This document shows, piece by piece, positions 12,985-23,591 of a stretch of 64,000 nucleotides of DNA. Positions within the stretch are counted from its first letter, which is position 1, and each line of letters begins with the position of its first letter. The notes under the pieces are model-generated. The model saw only the letters and a list, made by a program, of their open reading frames with translations. It had not been told where the DNA came from and did not search any database. Source of the DNA: Siphonodentalium dalli. Its lineage: Eukaryota > Mollusca > Scaphopoda > Gadilida > Siphonodentaliidae. Location: positions 143,793,954-143,857,953 of the forward strand of contig CP136064.1 of NCBI GenBank assembly GCA_032622095.1. Reading direction: 5' to 3'. The position numbers and the translations under genes are program-made.

Positions 12985-13174
12985 CAGTAATGCCCTAATT
13001 AATCGACTCTGTAACCACAGCAGAATTATTGGTAACTTTCAGGATTTAGTCGGAAATGTGGCTTGTTGCCATTCACCAGAAAGCTCTCCGAGAGCTTTCC
13101 AATGAATGACAACAAGCCATATTTCCGACTAAATCCTCCTGTGGTTATGGAGTCCATTAATTAGGGCATTACTG
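12985..13174. mobile_element. Foldback MITE with TA target duplication
   Basis: A 190-bp near-perfect palindrome. The left end cagtaatgccctaattaa is mirrored by ttaattagggcattactg at the right end, and the two arms meet at gaaagctctccgagagctttc. It is flanked by TA on both sides (12983-12984 and 13175-13176), as for Tc1/mariner insertions, so a Tc1/mariner-derived MITE is the best reading. No transposase is encoded. A half copy lies at 9042-9150. Confidence 0.8.
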
Positions 13175-15550
13175 TAGTAGTCTGTGATGGAAAAGTTCAG
13201 AAAAATCAAGCCCCATGGGGTTTTGCAAATTGAATTACGCAAACTTAGTTTGTGTCGTTCAAGGGGTTGGGGGGGGGGGGGGGGGCTTCAGTTGGAAGTA
13301 CCAAGATGTCGACCCTCCCCACCAAACCATCTAGCCACGTTCTAAGTGCCAAATATCCCAGACTCAACCATTAGGTGCCCCTCGCTTAGTTTTTGCTTTG
13401 GGTATATTTATTCTATCCGAGAATACTCTACACTCACAGCAAAATATGGACATATATATATGTACTCTTAAAAAAAATGTTCTGTGGCGATCACACTAAA
13501 ATTGTGTAGCCAAGTAAATATAAGGTGATAATTTTGTTGTAGAAATGATACGGACAACCGATCATCAAAAAACGAAATTGTCTCAATGACTTTACCGTAC
13601 AACCTTTCCATGAATGGAGCTTTTTGAAATTTTACAAAAAACCCTGTGCCAATGCATTATCTTATATATGCGAGTCTCCCATAGGGAGCAATGACAAACA
13701 TTTTCCAGACTTGTTTTTGATAATGTCAAAAATTCAAATGAAGCGACATTTAGAAGAAAGTTAGAAAATCAAATTGGATAATTTACTCACTCCATGTACT
13801 GGATTTACCACATACATGTATGTTCAAAATGTTAACCAAATCGGGCACATATCGTAGGAGATACAGGGTATTATTACTTTTATATGAGATGTACTAATGG
13901 TTATATGGACTTTTATATTATTGGCAAATTTATTCATCATTTGTTTCTCGAGCCCCTTTGAGCATTGACTGAAATCTAGAAGGGGCTAATTAGTAATATG
14001 TGCCATGTGGATACATTTTGAATGGCTGACCACATAAACTCACTGTGCAATGTTATGTGATAGTTGAACATTTTTTCAAAAGTGTTGCTCAAGTTATCTC
14101 AGGCGATTTAGACTTGGTCGTGGCAATTCCAACAAATGCCAAATGGCATATCCCTGGTGAAAATTGGTGGTCAAAACCCAAATATTTAAACTTGACTTGT
14201 ATTTTTGGGCTAGAGAGATGAAAATTTATTGCGAATTTGAACAAAAAGGGACTTACCTGCGTTAAAATTTGTGGACACAACCCACATACCAAATTTCATT
14301 CCCTTCAGTTGAGACTATCTAATGTTATCAACCAAAAGCGAACATATGGACGGATGAACCAACATTTGGTATTTATGGGTTAATTTAACTGAGCTAATTC
14401 CACATGGTAGTACACCTACCATTCGATGTGCTGCCTCTCTGGCTGACAAGACCAGTCTCTGGCATACAAGGCCACCTCTATGGCCAGAACTTTTTGTTTC
14501 ATAAGGCTGCGGACATTTAAATCAATAAAAACAGAACGGACAGGTACTGGTACTAGTATGTGTCAAATTTAACACAATCACCCCAGGGCATATATTTCAT
14601 CTGATTTTGTGAGAATCTATACATACTTTTTCATGAGAATCCAGGGTAATTTGCGAGAATATTTACGAGAATCTAGAAGAATTGGATTCTCGCCGAAATA
14701 TAAGACCTGCACCCTTTATTCTGTGATTATAGCCTGGCCACACATGGTGGTATACTCCTAACAACAGATAGCGGCAATACAACTCAGAAAAATAGGCTTC
14801 AAAAAGCGAGTGGGTATGACTTTTCTACACCTGCCAAATTGAATGTCAGATGTCTTTCAAGCCACTGACATATTCAAAGACACGGACAATCGTAGCTGCA
14901 CTGTTGATGCAATTGCAATGTTGCAGTGACCAACCTCATACATATACATTTATGCTGAATAAACAATGTACATGTACTGAATTACTAGGTGTTTAGTTAA
15001 CATGAAAATAAAGATACCCTGATATGGTATTTGTGAACTAAATACTTTGCGATTGAACATGGCATACTAGTAGGTCAAATGTGGATGAGTTTAAAAATTT
15101 CTTGATTGAATTTACCGTTATTGCAGTCACAAAAAATGTATTTGGCATTTATTTACTGGGTTATCACAGTTAAAAATCATTACCGTGGTAAGACTACCGA
15201 TGGACACCACATGTCAGTCGCTATTATTCGACGTAATACCACTTGATTGTGGTTTACTGGTGGTACGAACGGTAATTACCAGCCTACATCCACGTTAAAG
15301 GGGTCAATTATTTTGCGCATACATGTAGCTGTATATATTCGAATTGAGATTTGATTCGCGAACCTCATCACCAATTGAATTCAAAATTTGATTTGACTGT
15401 AAACTCAGATTCGCAGGGCCCTAGTAGAGCTAAGTTTAAAAATAAAAAAAACCATGACGGGCTGGACAAAATACCATAATTACCCCATAGTTGCCAAATG
15501 TTAGCATGGATGAATAAATGGACTGACAGACAAATAACATAATACAACTG
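13175..15550. other. Non-coding DNA
   Basis: No gene recognised. A run of about 19 G lies near 13267-13286. Otherwise AT-rich unique-looking sequence. Confidence 0.5.
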
Positions 15551-15673
15551 CAGCCTTCATAATTGGCTACGGCAATCAGCATTGCCGAAGCATTTTGCTG
15601 AAGCAAACTGGGCCACGGCATACTGTTGCTGTAGCAGATTGCCGAAGCCAAACAATCTGAATTAAGAGGGCTG
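15551..15673. mobile_element. 123-bp MITE, copy 1
   Basis: Ends are cagccttcataattgg and the complement of cagccctcttaattca. The interior can fold (ggcaatcagcattgcc). It is flanked by caactg on both sides (15545-15550 and 15674-15679), a 6-bp target duplication. A second copy of exactly the same length lies at 19994-20116. Non-coding; the superfamily is uncertain. Confidence 0.75.
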
Positions 15674-16073
15674 CAACTGGCATAACAAAAATTTGGTTAA
15701 CAATTTTATCCGGTGTGAACAAGCAATGGGTTAACCAAAAACACACCATGTGACCCAATTATGGGTCAGGCGCATGTTTTGGCAAAATTATATTTCAAAA
15801 TGGAATTTCTCAAAATCTATCTGGAAGTTATTTTTTTTAATTTGGTACAAGCGACTATTGTCACACAATATATGTACGAACTTCCAACTAGTTTGAAATT
15901 ATAATCAAATTTACTATACTTTTATGGCATGAAATACATGTAAAAATTTCTAAGTCGAAAAATTGACATAACTCTGTCAAATATCATTGGACCCTGACCA
16001 AATTCGACTTGGCCTGAAACACAGCTCTATTCATCGGTTTGCGTATCCTTCCCCCACATAGAATGTAAGTTAA

Positions 16074-16340
16074 AGGTACTCCATACAATCAAATACCATT
16101 TCTTGGCTTCGGGGGTAAAAATACTTTAATCCAGTCTTGGAACACATCCATCAAAGCTCCGATTGAACAGATATCAATTTTTGAAGTTTGTTATTTCTCG
16201 AGAGGTGTAATAATGTGTCCCAGACACACGTCATCAAACGGAGGGTCTTGGACAAAATTGTGGATGTAGATGGATAACTCTAAATCAAGTGGTAATGCGG
16301 TTAAATGTCATGATACTTTAGTGATACATGTAGGCCATAT
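16074..16340 (+). repeat. Partial copy of the TTAA-flanked element family
   Basis: Begins right after TTAA (16070-16073) with aggtactccat and continues with ttggcttcgggggta, a missing-spacer equivalent of the element at 19765-20336, then ggataactctaaatc. I could not find a matching right terminal repeat, so it appears truncated; the end is approximate. Confidence 0.55.
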
Positions 16341-16369
16341 TGGTGACATTCTTTATTCCAAGGTTTGCT

Positions 16370-16490
16370 ATTCTGAATGTTCACTATTTCAAAGGTTCTC
16401 TAGCTATTATGAATGTTCGCTATTCCAAAGGTTCACTATTCTGAAGGTTCACTGTTCCGAAGATTCGCTATTCCGAAGGTTTTTGTTATT
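16370..16490 (+). repeat. Degenerate minisatellite (about 17-19 bp unit)
   Basis: Repeated blocks of the form ttcactattccgaagg, each with one or two changes, occur about six times. The 74-codon open frame spanning them repeats the same few residues because of the repeat and is not a gene. Confidence 0.75.
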
Positions 16491-17179
16491 TTAAAAGTTA
16501 ATTCTATATTCTAAACTAGTATTGAGAGGATTCTTTATCACAAAGTCCTTTTAAGAAGGAAATAACTTAATACATTAAAACAAAAAATTAGATTTTTATT
16601 GGTTTTCGCAATTACATTATAATGTTATTTCTCAATAGATATTCACGTCACGCAGCCCATAAATTACTGTTTCCATGCAATTTAATGTCATTATGGGTTA
16701 TAACAGTTGTGATATATAATGAATACTGGAGTGCCATAACATCCTGATTAGCAGAATATACCCGTAGCTGGATAGACCGGTATGAGATGAACAGCAATTG
16801 TGACATTGTGACTTTAAAGGCCCATCTAATTTTGGAGCCACTAATTATTTGTTTTTTTTTTATAGAGCCTTCATATACGGTTAATAACAATCTATGCCAT
16901 AACATATGATTGAAACACTATAATATCACCATTTGAAAAAATCTATGTCTCAGAAGATGCCAACAGAGAAATAAAAAACAACTGAAATCATAGATAGGTG
17001 GTATTTTACCTAAAAAAAAAATATAGTGATGGTGCCTTATAATAGTGATGGCATGGGGTGATAGTCTGAGGGTACAATTTAGATAATCTCATGCAACAGA
17101 ATTCGGAACATGGCTTAATTGACAGATTGAGAATGTTGTGCAATTTTTGACCACACGACTCACAAACGGTACCCCATAT
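16491..17179. other. Non-coding DNA
   Basis: AT-rich sequence with no supported gene or repeat. Confidence 0.45.
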
Positions 17180-17420
17180 GTTTAAAGTCGAAAAAGGGGG
17201 ATAACTCCACCAAAAAAGTCTGACAGACGCCATAATCGCAGGTGCTCAGGTTCCCATGGTGGTTGATGTCTCTGCCAAGTTTCACGGAAATTGATAAAAA
17301 AAAACGACTGTCTGAGAAAAACTCCGGACAAATTTGTGTCCACACACGAACGATGGACGAGCTGATTTCACTATACCACCCCAACATTGTTGCAGGGGTT
17401 ATAATGAGCACAATGTATTG
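17180..17420 (+). repeat. Dispersed repeat resembling a common molluscan repeat
   Basis: Contains gggggataactccacc, ccaagtttcacggaaatt, ggacaaatttgtgtcc and ends near attgttgcaggggttataa. I recall this order (a 'ggataactc' block, an 'aagtttca' block, a hydroxy-primer-like 'acgaacgatgga' block and a 'ttgcggggttataa' end) as a frequent repeat in mollusc genomes. The recollection is not checked against a database. Confidence 0.45.
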
Positions 17421-17448
17421 AATACCATTAGCATCACAGTTCTCAGCA

Positions 17449-19409
17449 TAGTCCAAGTCTTCTCGTACTAAAACCGGCTAAGATATTGGGATGGAGGTGC
17501 CGGTCTTTAGTCCGAGTTCCAGGCCCATGCATTCTTATGACACGACTTAAGCGTTTGTGACCCGCTCAAATAAAACCACAATTATATGATATAAAATATC
17601 ACAATTGCGACAATAAACGGATATTTTCCGCAGAAGACATGCTATTTTATCTGAAACCCACATCAGTTGTGAATTGAAAGCGGTAATTTAATGCGAAAAG
17701 AGACATTTACCGCAATGTTTACAAATTTTTAAAAGTATGCGAACTCAGTTGACCTCGCGAACTGTGTTCGGCATTTTCCGTTGAAAATATTCCGTAGATT
17801 TTCGACTGACCACGCAAATTACGATGAATTCTCCATTGTAATCGTAATTATGTGTGTCAATAAATAAAAAATAAATAGATTAATTAAACATTGAAGATAT
17901 AAATGTAATACATTAAATAAATTACGGGGAATTACAACCCTCTCAAAGTTTAAAACAGTGTAAACACAACGACCATTAGAATAAATAATATGGTGCTACA
18001 TTTCCCACATTTGGTGGACTTCAGCGAAATTAAGATATATACTAAGCGAACAGAGCAATATACTGCTCTTGTTAAGCACACAAAAAATCAAACAAAATTT
18101 GTATAAATTTTTAACCTTAAAGGGGTACTGTACCCAAGATGTTGTTGTTGGTTTCTATAATCCCCGAGTCGGAGAATAATGTAACAACTTTTCCATTTTT
18201 TGAAAGTTTGTTGAGTACGAAGTATTGTTACGGATGGCAAATTTACCGGAATGCAAAAATACAAATTGTCGTTGTCGAGTAATTTTTGTAAAGTTTTCAA
18301 CCAAATGAATCAAATAAACATTATATTATATGGTTAGTAGTCCCATATACTCATTTAAGTTAGTGTACCGTCACTAGTCAATGAGTGGCTTGGGTTTTCT
18401 CCCCGTATAAGCTTAATGTTTCAAACGATCGTGTGTGCAATTGTTTTCCTAATCCAATATCCCTCAATTATAATTTGATTACGTTTTGTACACGGAAATT
18501 CGAATTTTAAGAGACGCCATTTTATGGCTGGAGCCATAAAATCAATTTATATTAAATTATTAACTTTTAAATTATTAAATTTTAAGATAGCCTATTAACC
18601 TGAGCGTTTACAGAATACATCTTCGACTCAAATTACTTATATTTCTATATAGTATCGATAATAGATCGTTGTTATCACCGGGAATTTATTGAAAATGGCG
18701 TACAGTACCCCTTTAAGTTTGAAAAGTCCCACTAAAACGGAAGAACTATATTTCGAAACTGTGTGATTCGGTTCTCCGATTATTTTATCAACACAAAAGT
18801 CAAAATGCACATGGATGAAAATCACACGCATGGCAAGTCAAACACAAGAGTTCTAATTTGCTCCAATTTTGACAAGTTGCTTGCGAAAATTGTCAACAAA
18901 ACTACCTTTCTGATCCTCCATTATGTCATTAAGTTTTTAGTGCGGGAATTGTTCTCAAAGCACATTGGAAACTGGACTTTGCAGCGATCGGGTTTCGCTA
19001 TTTTGTTCGGAAAACCCCGCGCTATATATAGAAACGGAAACTAGAATACTCAGAACAAACACCGGACAATGCCGAAGTTCTTCGGAACCTGAGTTCGGCT
19101 TTCAGTTAAGTAAACAAACAGAAAAAACAGCGATGTTGGTGACAATCAACCGGAATATTCTATGCGTAATTTAACATGAAAGTTAGATTATTATACACCA
19201 TTATGACCATAAGATGTCTCTCTTTCCGATGTATATAGCATCATGTATTGATTCATTAGGTAAATCGAGTAAAATACACCACAGATTCCCGCCACAGATC
19301 GTGGGCGTAACTCGTGTGATAGGATTGGTATGCAAGCGGGCTTGGACTAAAAACAGCAAATCGCCATCCCAATATCTTAGCTGGTTTTAGTACAAGAAGA
19401 CTTGGACTA
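17449..19409. mobile_element. DNA transposon-like element with 9-bp TSD and long TIRs
   Basis: The left end tagtccaagtcttctcgta is mirrored at the right end by tacaagaagacttggacta. Similarity between the arms continues for about 115 bp, with gctaagatattgggatgg perfectly conserved. Flanks carry a perfect 9-bp direct repeat, ttctcagca (17440-17448 and 19410-19418). Nine-base duplications and long TIRs are typical of Mutator-like elements; Merlin (8-9 bp) is an alternative. The interior encodes nothing I recognise, so it is non-autonomous. It carries a nested TTAA-flanked element at 18121-18712. Confidence 0.85.
18121..18712. mobile_element. TTAA-flanked MITE nested in the 9-bp-TSD element
   Basis: Starts aggggtactgtac and ends gtacagtacccct, flanked by TTAA on both sides (18117-18120 and 18713-18716). 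TTAA duplications are characteristic of piggyBac and Kolobok transposons. Length 592 bp, no protein recognised. Its termini resemble those of the element at 19765-20336, so the two belong to related families. Confidence 0.8.
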
Positions 19410-19764
19410 TTCTCAGCAATGTTATGGTTATAATATTTGTGAGTTCATTAGAATGAACATAGCGATTAATTTCAGTGTTATGAATAGCCAAATATATACA
19501 AACAATATAAAAGTAGGAATGTATGATGGACCGCCGGTGGTTCCTAAATAAAGGAATCGAATCGGAAATTAAAAGTTTCATCAAACTACCAGATAGTGGT
19601 TTATAACAATTACAATGGACTATAGTTTTGTGTATAATGCAATGTAAATTGTGCATATAAAAAAATTGCATGCAACGTCTCGGTCAGGGCATGATAATTG
19701 ATATTTCAACTCAGATTCAACGTACAGCATGTATCAACATTCAGTGTTAGGTTTCCCACATTAA

Positions 19765-20336
19765 AGGTACTCAATCCGAATTAACGCTCACGAATTACAA
19801 TATCATTGGCTTCGGGGGTACAAAATATTTATTTAACTTGAGTCGAGGAACCCACCCATCAAGGTACAGTAGGAGTAATCAGATATCGATATTTTAAATC
19901 TAGTATTTTAATTATAAGTGGCCCAGTAAACTGTCAGCGAGAAGAACTTATCTGACAAGATAGCGGATGAAGATCGATAACTCTCAAATCGAGCAGCCTT
20001 CATAATTGGCAACGGCAATCAGCATTGCCGAAGCAATTTGCTGAAGCAAACTGGGGCACGGCATACTGTTGCCGTAGCGGATTGCCGAAGCCAAACAATC
20101 TGAATTTAGAGGGCTGAATCGAGTGGCTTTTTGTGTCAGATATTTGACAACCAATAAAATTTTGTTGAAAAAAACTTTGATAAATAACAGGTTTTGGGCA
20201 ATTTTATAGTTGACTGTGGTTCTAAAGCATTGTTTTGGGCAATTAATCTTTTCTGATAACTGAAATGGCATTTTAAAAAATGGTGTTGTTGTTGGAATCT
20301 GATGATATGGGGACCGTCGAATCGGATTGAGTACCT
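19765..20336. mobile_element. TTAA-flanked element carrying a nested 123-bp MITE
   Basis: Begins aggtactcaatccga and ends tcggattgagtacct, flanked by TTAA (19761-19764 and 20337-20340). Total length is 572 bp, of which 123 bp plus the target duplication is the nested MITE at 19994-20116. A partial relative lies at 16074. Non-coding; piggyBac or Kolobok derived by target site. Confidence 0.8.
19994..20116. mobile_element. 123-bp MITE, copy 2
   Basis: About 93% identical by eye to 15551-15673 and the same length. Flanked by a perfect 7-bp repeat, aatcgag (19987-19993 and 20117-20123). It sits inside the TTAA element, so it is the younger insertion. Confidence 0.8.
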
Positions 20337-20922
20337 TTAATTCAACATTAGATAACATCTCGATATTCAACATTAGGTTTCCAACTTTATTTCAACATTG
20401 ATTCATTGTTGAACGATTGTCCAAATTTAAACTGTTAGATTTCTAACATTATTTCAATGTTGATCGAACTTTTTTTTATTCCAATATTATTTTAACGTTG
20501 AGCGAATGTCAAAAAATTCAACGTTAGCTTCCCAATATTATTCCAATGTTCAAAGTTAGTTTTTCAATGTTGTCTCAAATGTATATTCTAATATTTCTAT
20601 GTTCACGTCAACGAGCAAACTGGACCAATCGCCAACGTTATTTCAAATTCAACGTTGAAACAAAATTTGAGACAACCGTTTACTTTAGTCTTTACATTGG
20701 ATCAACATAGGGATGCTATCTGGCCTGGTGAGGCCATTTGGCATGATTTTGGGAAACACTGGGACATAAATATTATACAGACTGGAATCAGTAGGCCATA
20801 TAGCTGATTTCACCTATTGTCGCGGATTTTTTATACAACTACCACTGACTACTTGAACTAGTGGAATTATGTTTATATGATTACAGTTACCAGTAGGCTA
20901 CAATGTGAACACAGAACATATA

Positions 20923-23100
20923 GTCCAGGAGATATTGGTCAACCCCTGCACCCCCCCCCCAGGACTTAACTTCACCCCACTAATTTTCTTCCTTAAGGTC
21001 TCCTCTAATTTTTTTCACTTGTTAACAAGAAAAAAAAGTGGCCGCAGAGACTCCAGACAAGATGGCGCCCATCATGGCGGCCATTTTGTTTAAATGCACC
21101 AGGTCTCTTTGATCGCCATTATAGTAAAGATGATAGCACATGCGGTCTTGTTTTCCGCTCGATTCGTTATGCTAATATGCAACCCTTACAAATTAGCCAA
21201 AAATCCGACACCAGAATCCAATATGGCGGCCAATATGGCCGCCGAAATGTGAAAATATGCTATTTTTCTGACATGTTACCTGCACATTTCGTTTGTCTCT
21301 GTGGGAAAATATTTGAATGTTTGCGTCATGTTATAGATTTATCATATAGAGGAGTCATTGGCGAACACATGGGGACCATAATATGCATTCATTGCGGGAT
21401 ATTTTTGTCCGATATCACGTTTTCCCAAATGCCGGTATCATAGGTCAAAGCCTAATCTCCGTTAATAACGCGATGTTATGTTTCGAATCAATGCATGTTA
21501 TTGCTATTATAACAACACCCATGCATATATATTTGCAGGAGATACTCGAGCTAGGATTCCTCTTATACCTGAGTTGAGGAATATTTACCCAAATCCAAGA
21601 TGGCGGCCAAAATGGCCACCAGAAATAAAAAATCGCCGAAATTCGCTGATTTTAACATCAGTGAGCATTATTGTCATGACAACTCCACACCTGCTTACTA
21701 TTGTAAGTTGGGAACACTTAGGCGAACAACGTTCCTTGTACCATATCCAAATAAAAGTCCCCCAAATCCAAAATGGCGCCCACAATGGCGGACAGATTTT
21801 GAATAATCACCGAAATTCCCTCATATTCACATCATTGGGCATTATTGTCGAGACAACTCCACCCATGCTTACAATTGAGTTGGACATACTGAGGTGAAGT
21901 AATTACATTACATCTCATGCAAGAAATGGTTTTCCAAATCGAAGATGGCGGCCAAAATGGCGTCCGAAATTTGAAAACAAGTCTACATTCCTTTACTTTA
22001 TTACGATGGGCGTTATTGTTTCGCGATTTCTATCCACCATTACATGTTGATATGGAATAGTGACATGAAGTATTCATTAGGGTTTGGCAATTGATACTCA
22101 CAGCCAACATAAACCATCTACTAGTTCAACTTAAAGGTATCAAAACGCATAACATAGCTCTTATCCTTCTGGAAAGATGAAACACCACAATTAATATCGC
22201 GATGTGGCATTTCGAAATCCAGTCTCCACTTAGCACCGATAATGGCCGTAAGCGTAGGTGCGCCGAATAGTTATATCAGAACAATTACCTGATAGCAGAT
22301 TCTGATTTGCCACGTCACGTCCATAATTACCTGGACCAGCTTCCATTTCTTTGTCTGATAAATCTAGGTCGCACACACCGACAAAGTATTCACCACTTCC
22401 TGGTAGTATGGTCCCTCTAATCATAACGTTTCAAACAATTCATTTTCCGGTGTCTAGCTTACAGAATGTCATCTCTATGTATGTGTCTCATACCCCAGGG
22501 ATAACGACATGTACACCTGGCGAACCAGTTAGCTAGTCACTTCTCAATAGATGGTTCTTCAACTCACAAACTCAGCGAACGCATTGGCATATGTGGACAA
22601 CTTCGACAGTGTTTCGAAGGTTGCTAGCTGTCTCATTCCCTTGGACAGATGTCTATCTGATAAGGAGAAGACCCTAGTGTACAGACTACCCACACTTCTT
22701 GACCATTATCCGAAGCAAATTGTGTGACGCCCCGCAGTTGTCTCGTCGAATATCTCCCAGCAGAGAAGAACAATGCTCGCGGTGCTAGTTTGTGGACATG
22801 CGCCATGATAGTGGGAATGAAATGGGCCAATGTATACACCACCCCTACACCTGGTGCATGTTTAAGATATCGAATTTCATGCGTGTCGGTTTTATTTGGT
22901 GTGGTAAGATTGTATTTCCACATCCGGTTCGACGCCTTTCTGATTCAACTACGTACACTTTTGTCTGGATAATAATATGCTAGCCTCCCTCAAAACAGTC
23001 GGATGGACTAAAGGATAATGTCTTTATAGCATGAATGTATGCGTTGTTTGTTATCCTCTCTCGGGGTTAGTGTCAGTATGTGGGCGGTATTATTCAAGAA
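20923..23100 (+). repeat. Left arm of a giant diverged inverted repeat
   Basis: Starts gtccaggagatattggtc after TA. The reverse complement of nearly the whole arm is found at 23400-26939. Matches include cttaaggtctcctctaat, the ATGGCGGCC-type blocks near 21220, 21600 and 21945, gcgccgaatagt at 22260, gtttcaaacaatt at 22429, the acacctgg block at 22513 and ggtgctagtttgtgg at 22779. Identity falls from more than 95% at the outer ends to roughly 60-70% near the centre. The arm end near the centre is approximate. Confidence 0.8.
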
Positions 23101-23225
23101 AATGTCAGGAACTGTGGTGCATTTATTTCACTATGTATTTAAAGAACAAATTTACAGTCTCGATGGCAATGGCTGTGGCCGTTGGGGAACGCGACCTTTA
23201 TGCTCATATAGCTTTATATATAACT

Positions 23226-23591
23226 TTAGAATATAGGAGTTAATGTCTCATGCAGGAAAATGGTCGCATTGGTGATGTTACCAAGAAATTGCTTGGTGTA
23301 CCAACGTTTGTTGAACTGAATGCAAGAGCTCATCAACGTAACATTCATCTGGATGTTCTTCGCGTTGAACATTTCACCCTTTTGTTGATGGCATTTGTAT
23401 TTTCTTGAACCATACCACCCAGCGTGAGTATGACATATCAACCAACTATCAAAGGTATCGCCTTTAAGACTACACCCCAGTCTTGGTATACAGCAGTAGC
23501 CAATGGCATACTCCTGGTCCAGTTGTTTAAGAACGGCTTCCAAACGGATGGGAACATACAATCTTAGCATACAAGGAAAGCAAAGCCACAT
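23226..23591 (-). CDS. Unrecognised 121-codon open frame in the inverted-repeat arm
   Basis: Open frame of 121 codons on the minus strand, starting at ATG (motif MWLCFPC) and rich in Cys, His and aromatic residues. I recognise no domain. It lies close to the centre of the inverted repeat. The equivalent stretch of the left arm, on the plus strand, is homologous but broken. An AG acceptor-like pyrimidine tract (ttgttatgttttag) lies just upstream on the same strand, so it might be a terminal exon of an old transposon gene. Coding status is doubtful; the identical copy is at 36398-36763. Confidence 0.25.
   Translation of the reverse strand: MWLCFPCMLRLYVPIRLEAVLKQLDQEYAIGYCCIPRLGCSLKGDTFDSWLICHTHAGWYGSRKYKCHQQKGEMFNAKNIQMNVTLMSSCIQFNKRWYTKQFLGNITNATIFLHETLTPIF

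Larger units (their letters stand above)
19690..20660 (+). repeat. Degenerate tandem repeat (ttcaacgttag type), interrupted
   Basis: Repeated phrases such as ttcaacattaggtttccaac and atttcaacgttga occur around 19705-19760 and again at 20340-20660, with a unit of about 60 bp and heavy divergence. The block between is the TTAA-flanked element at 19765-20336, which therefore inserted into this tandem array. Confidence 0.6.

Noticed and set aside
16270-16494. 74-codon frame with repeated YSECSLFQRF-type peptide
   Set aside because: It is the minisatellite read in one frame; no start context or domain.
21585-21897. Overlapping open frames of 60-139 codons in the inverted-repeat arm
   Set aside because: They arise from the ATGGCGGCC-type non-coding blocks and mirror each other on both arms and strands.
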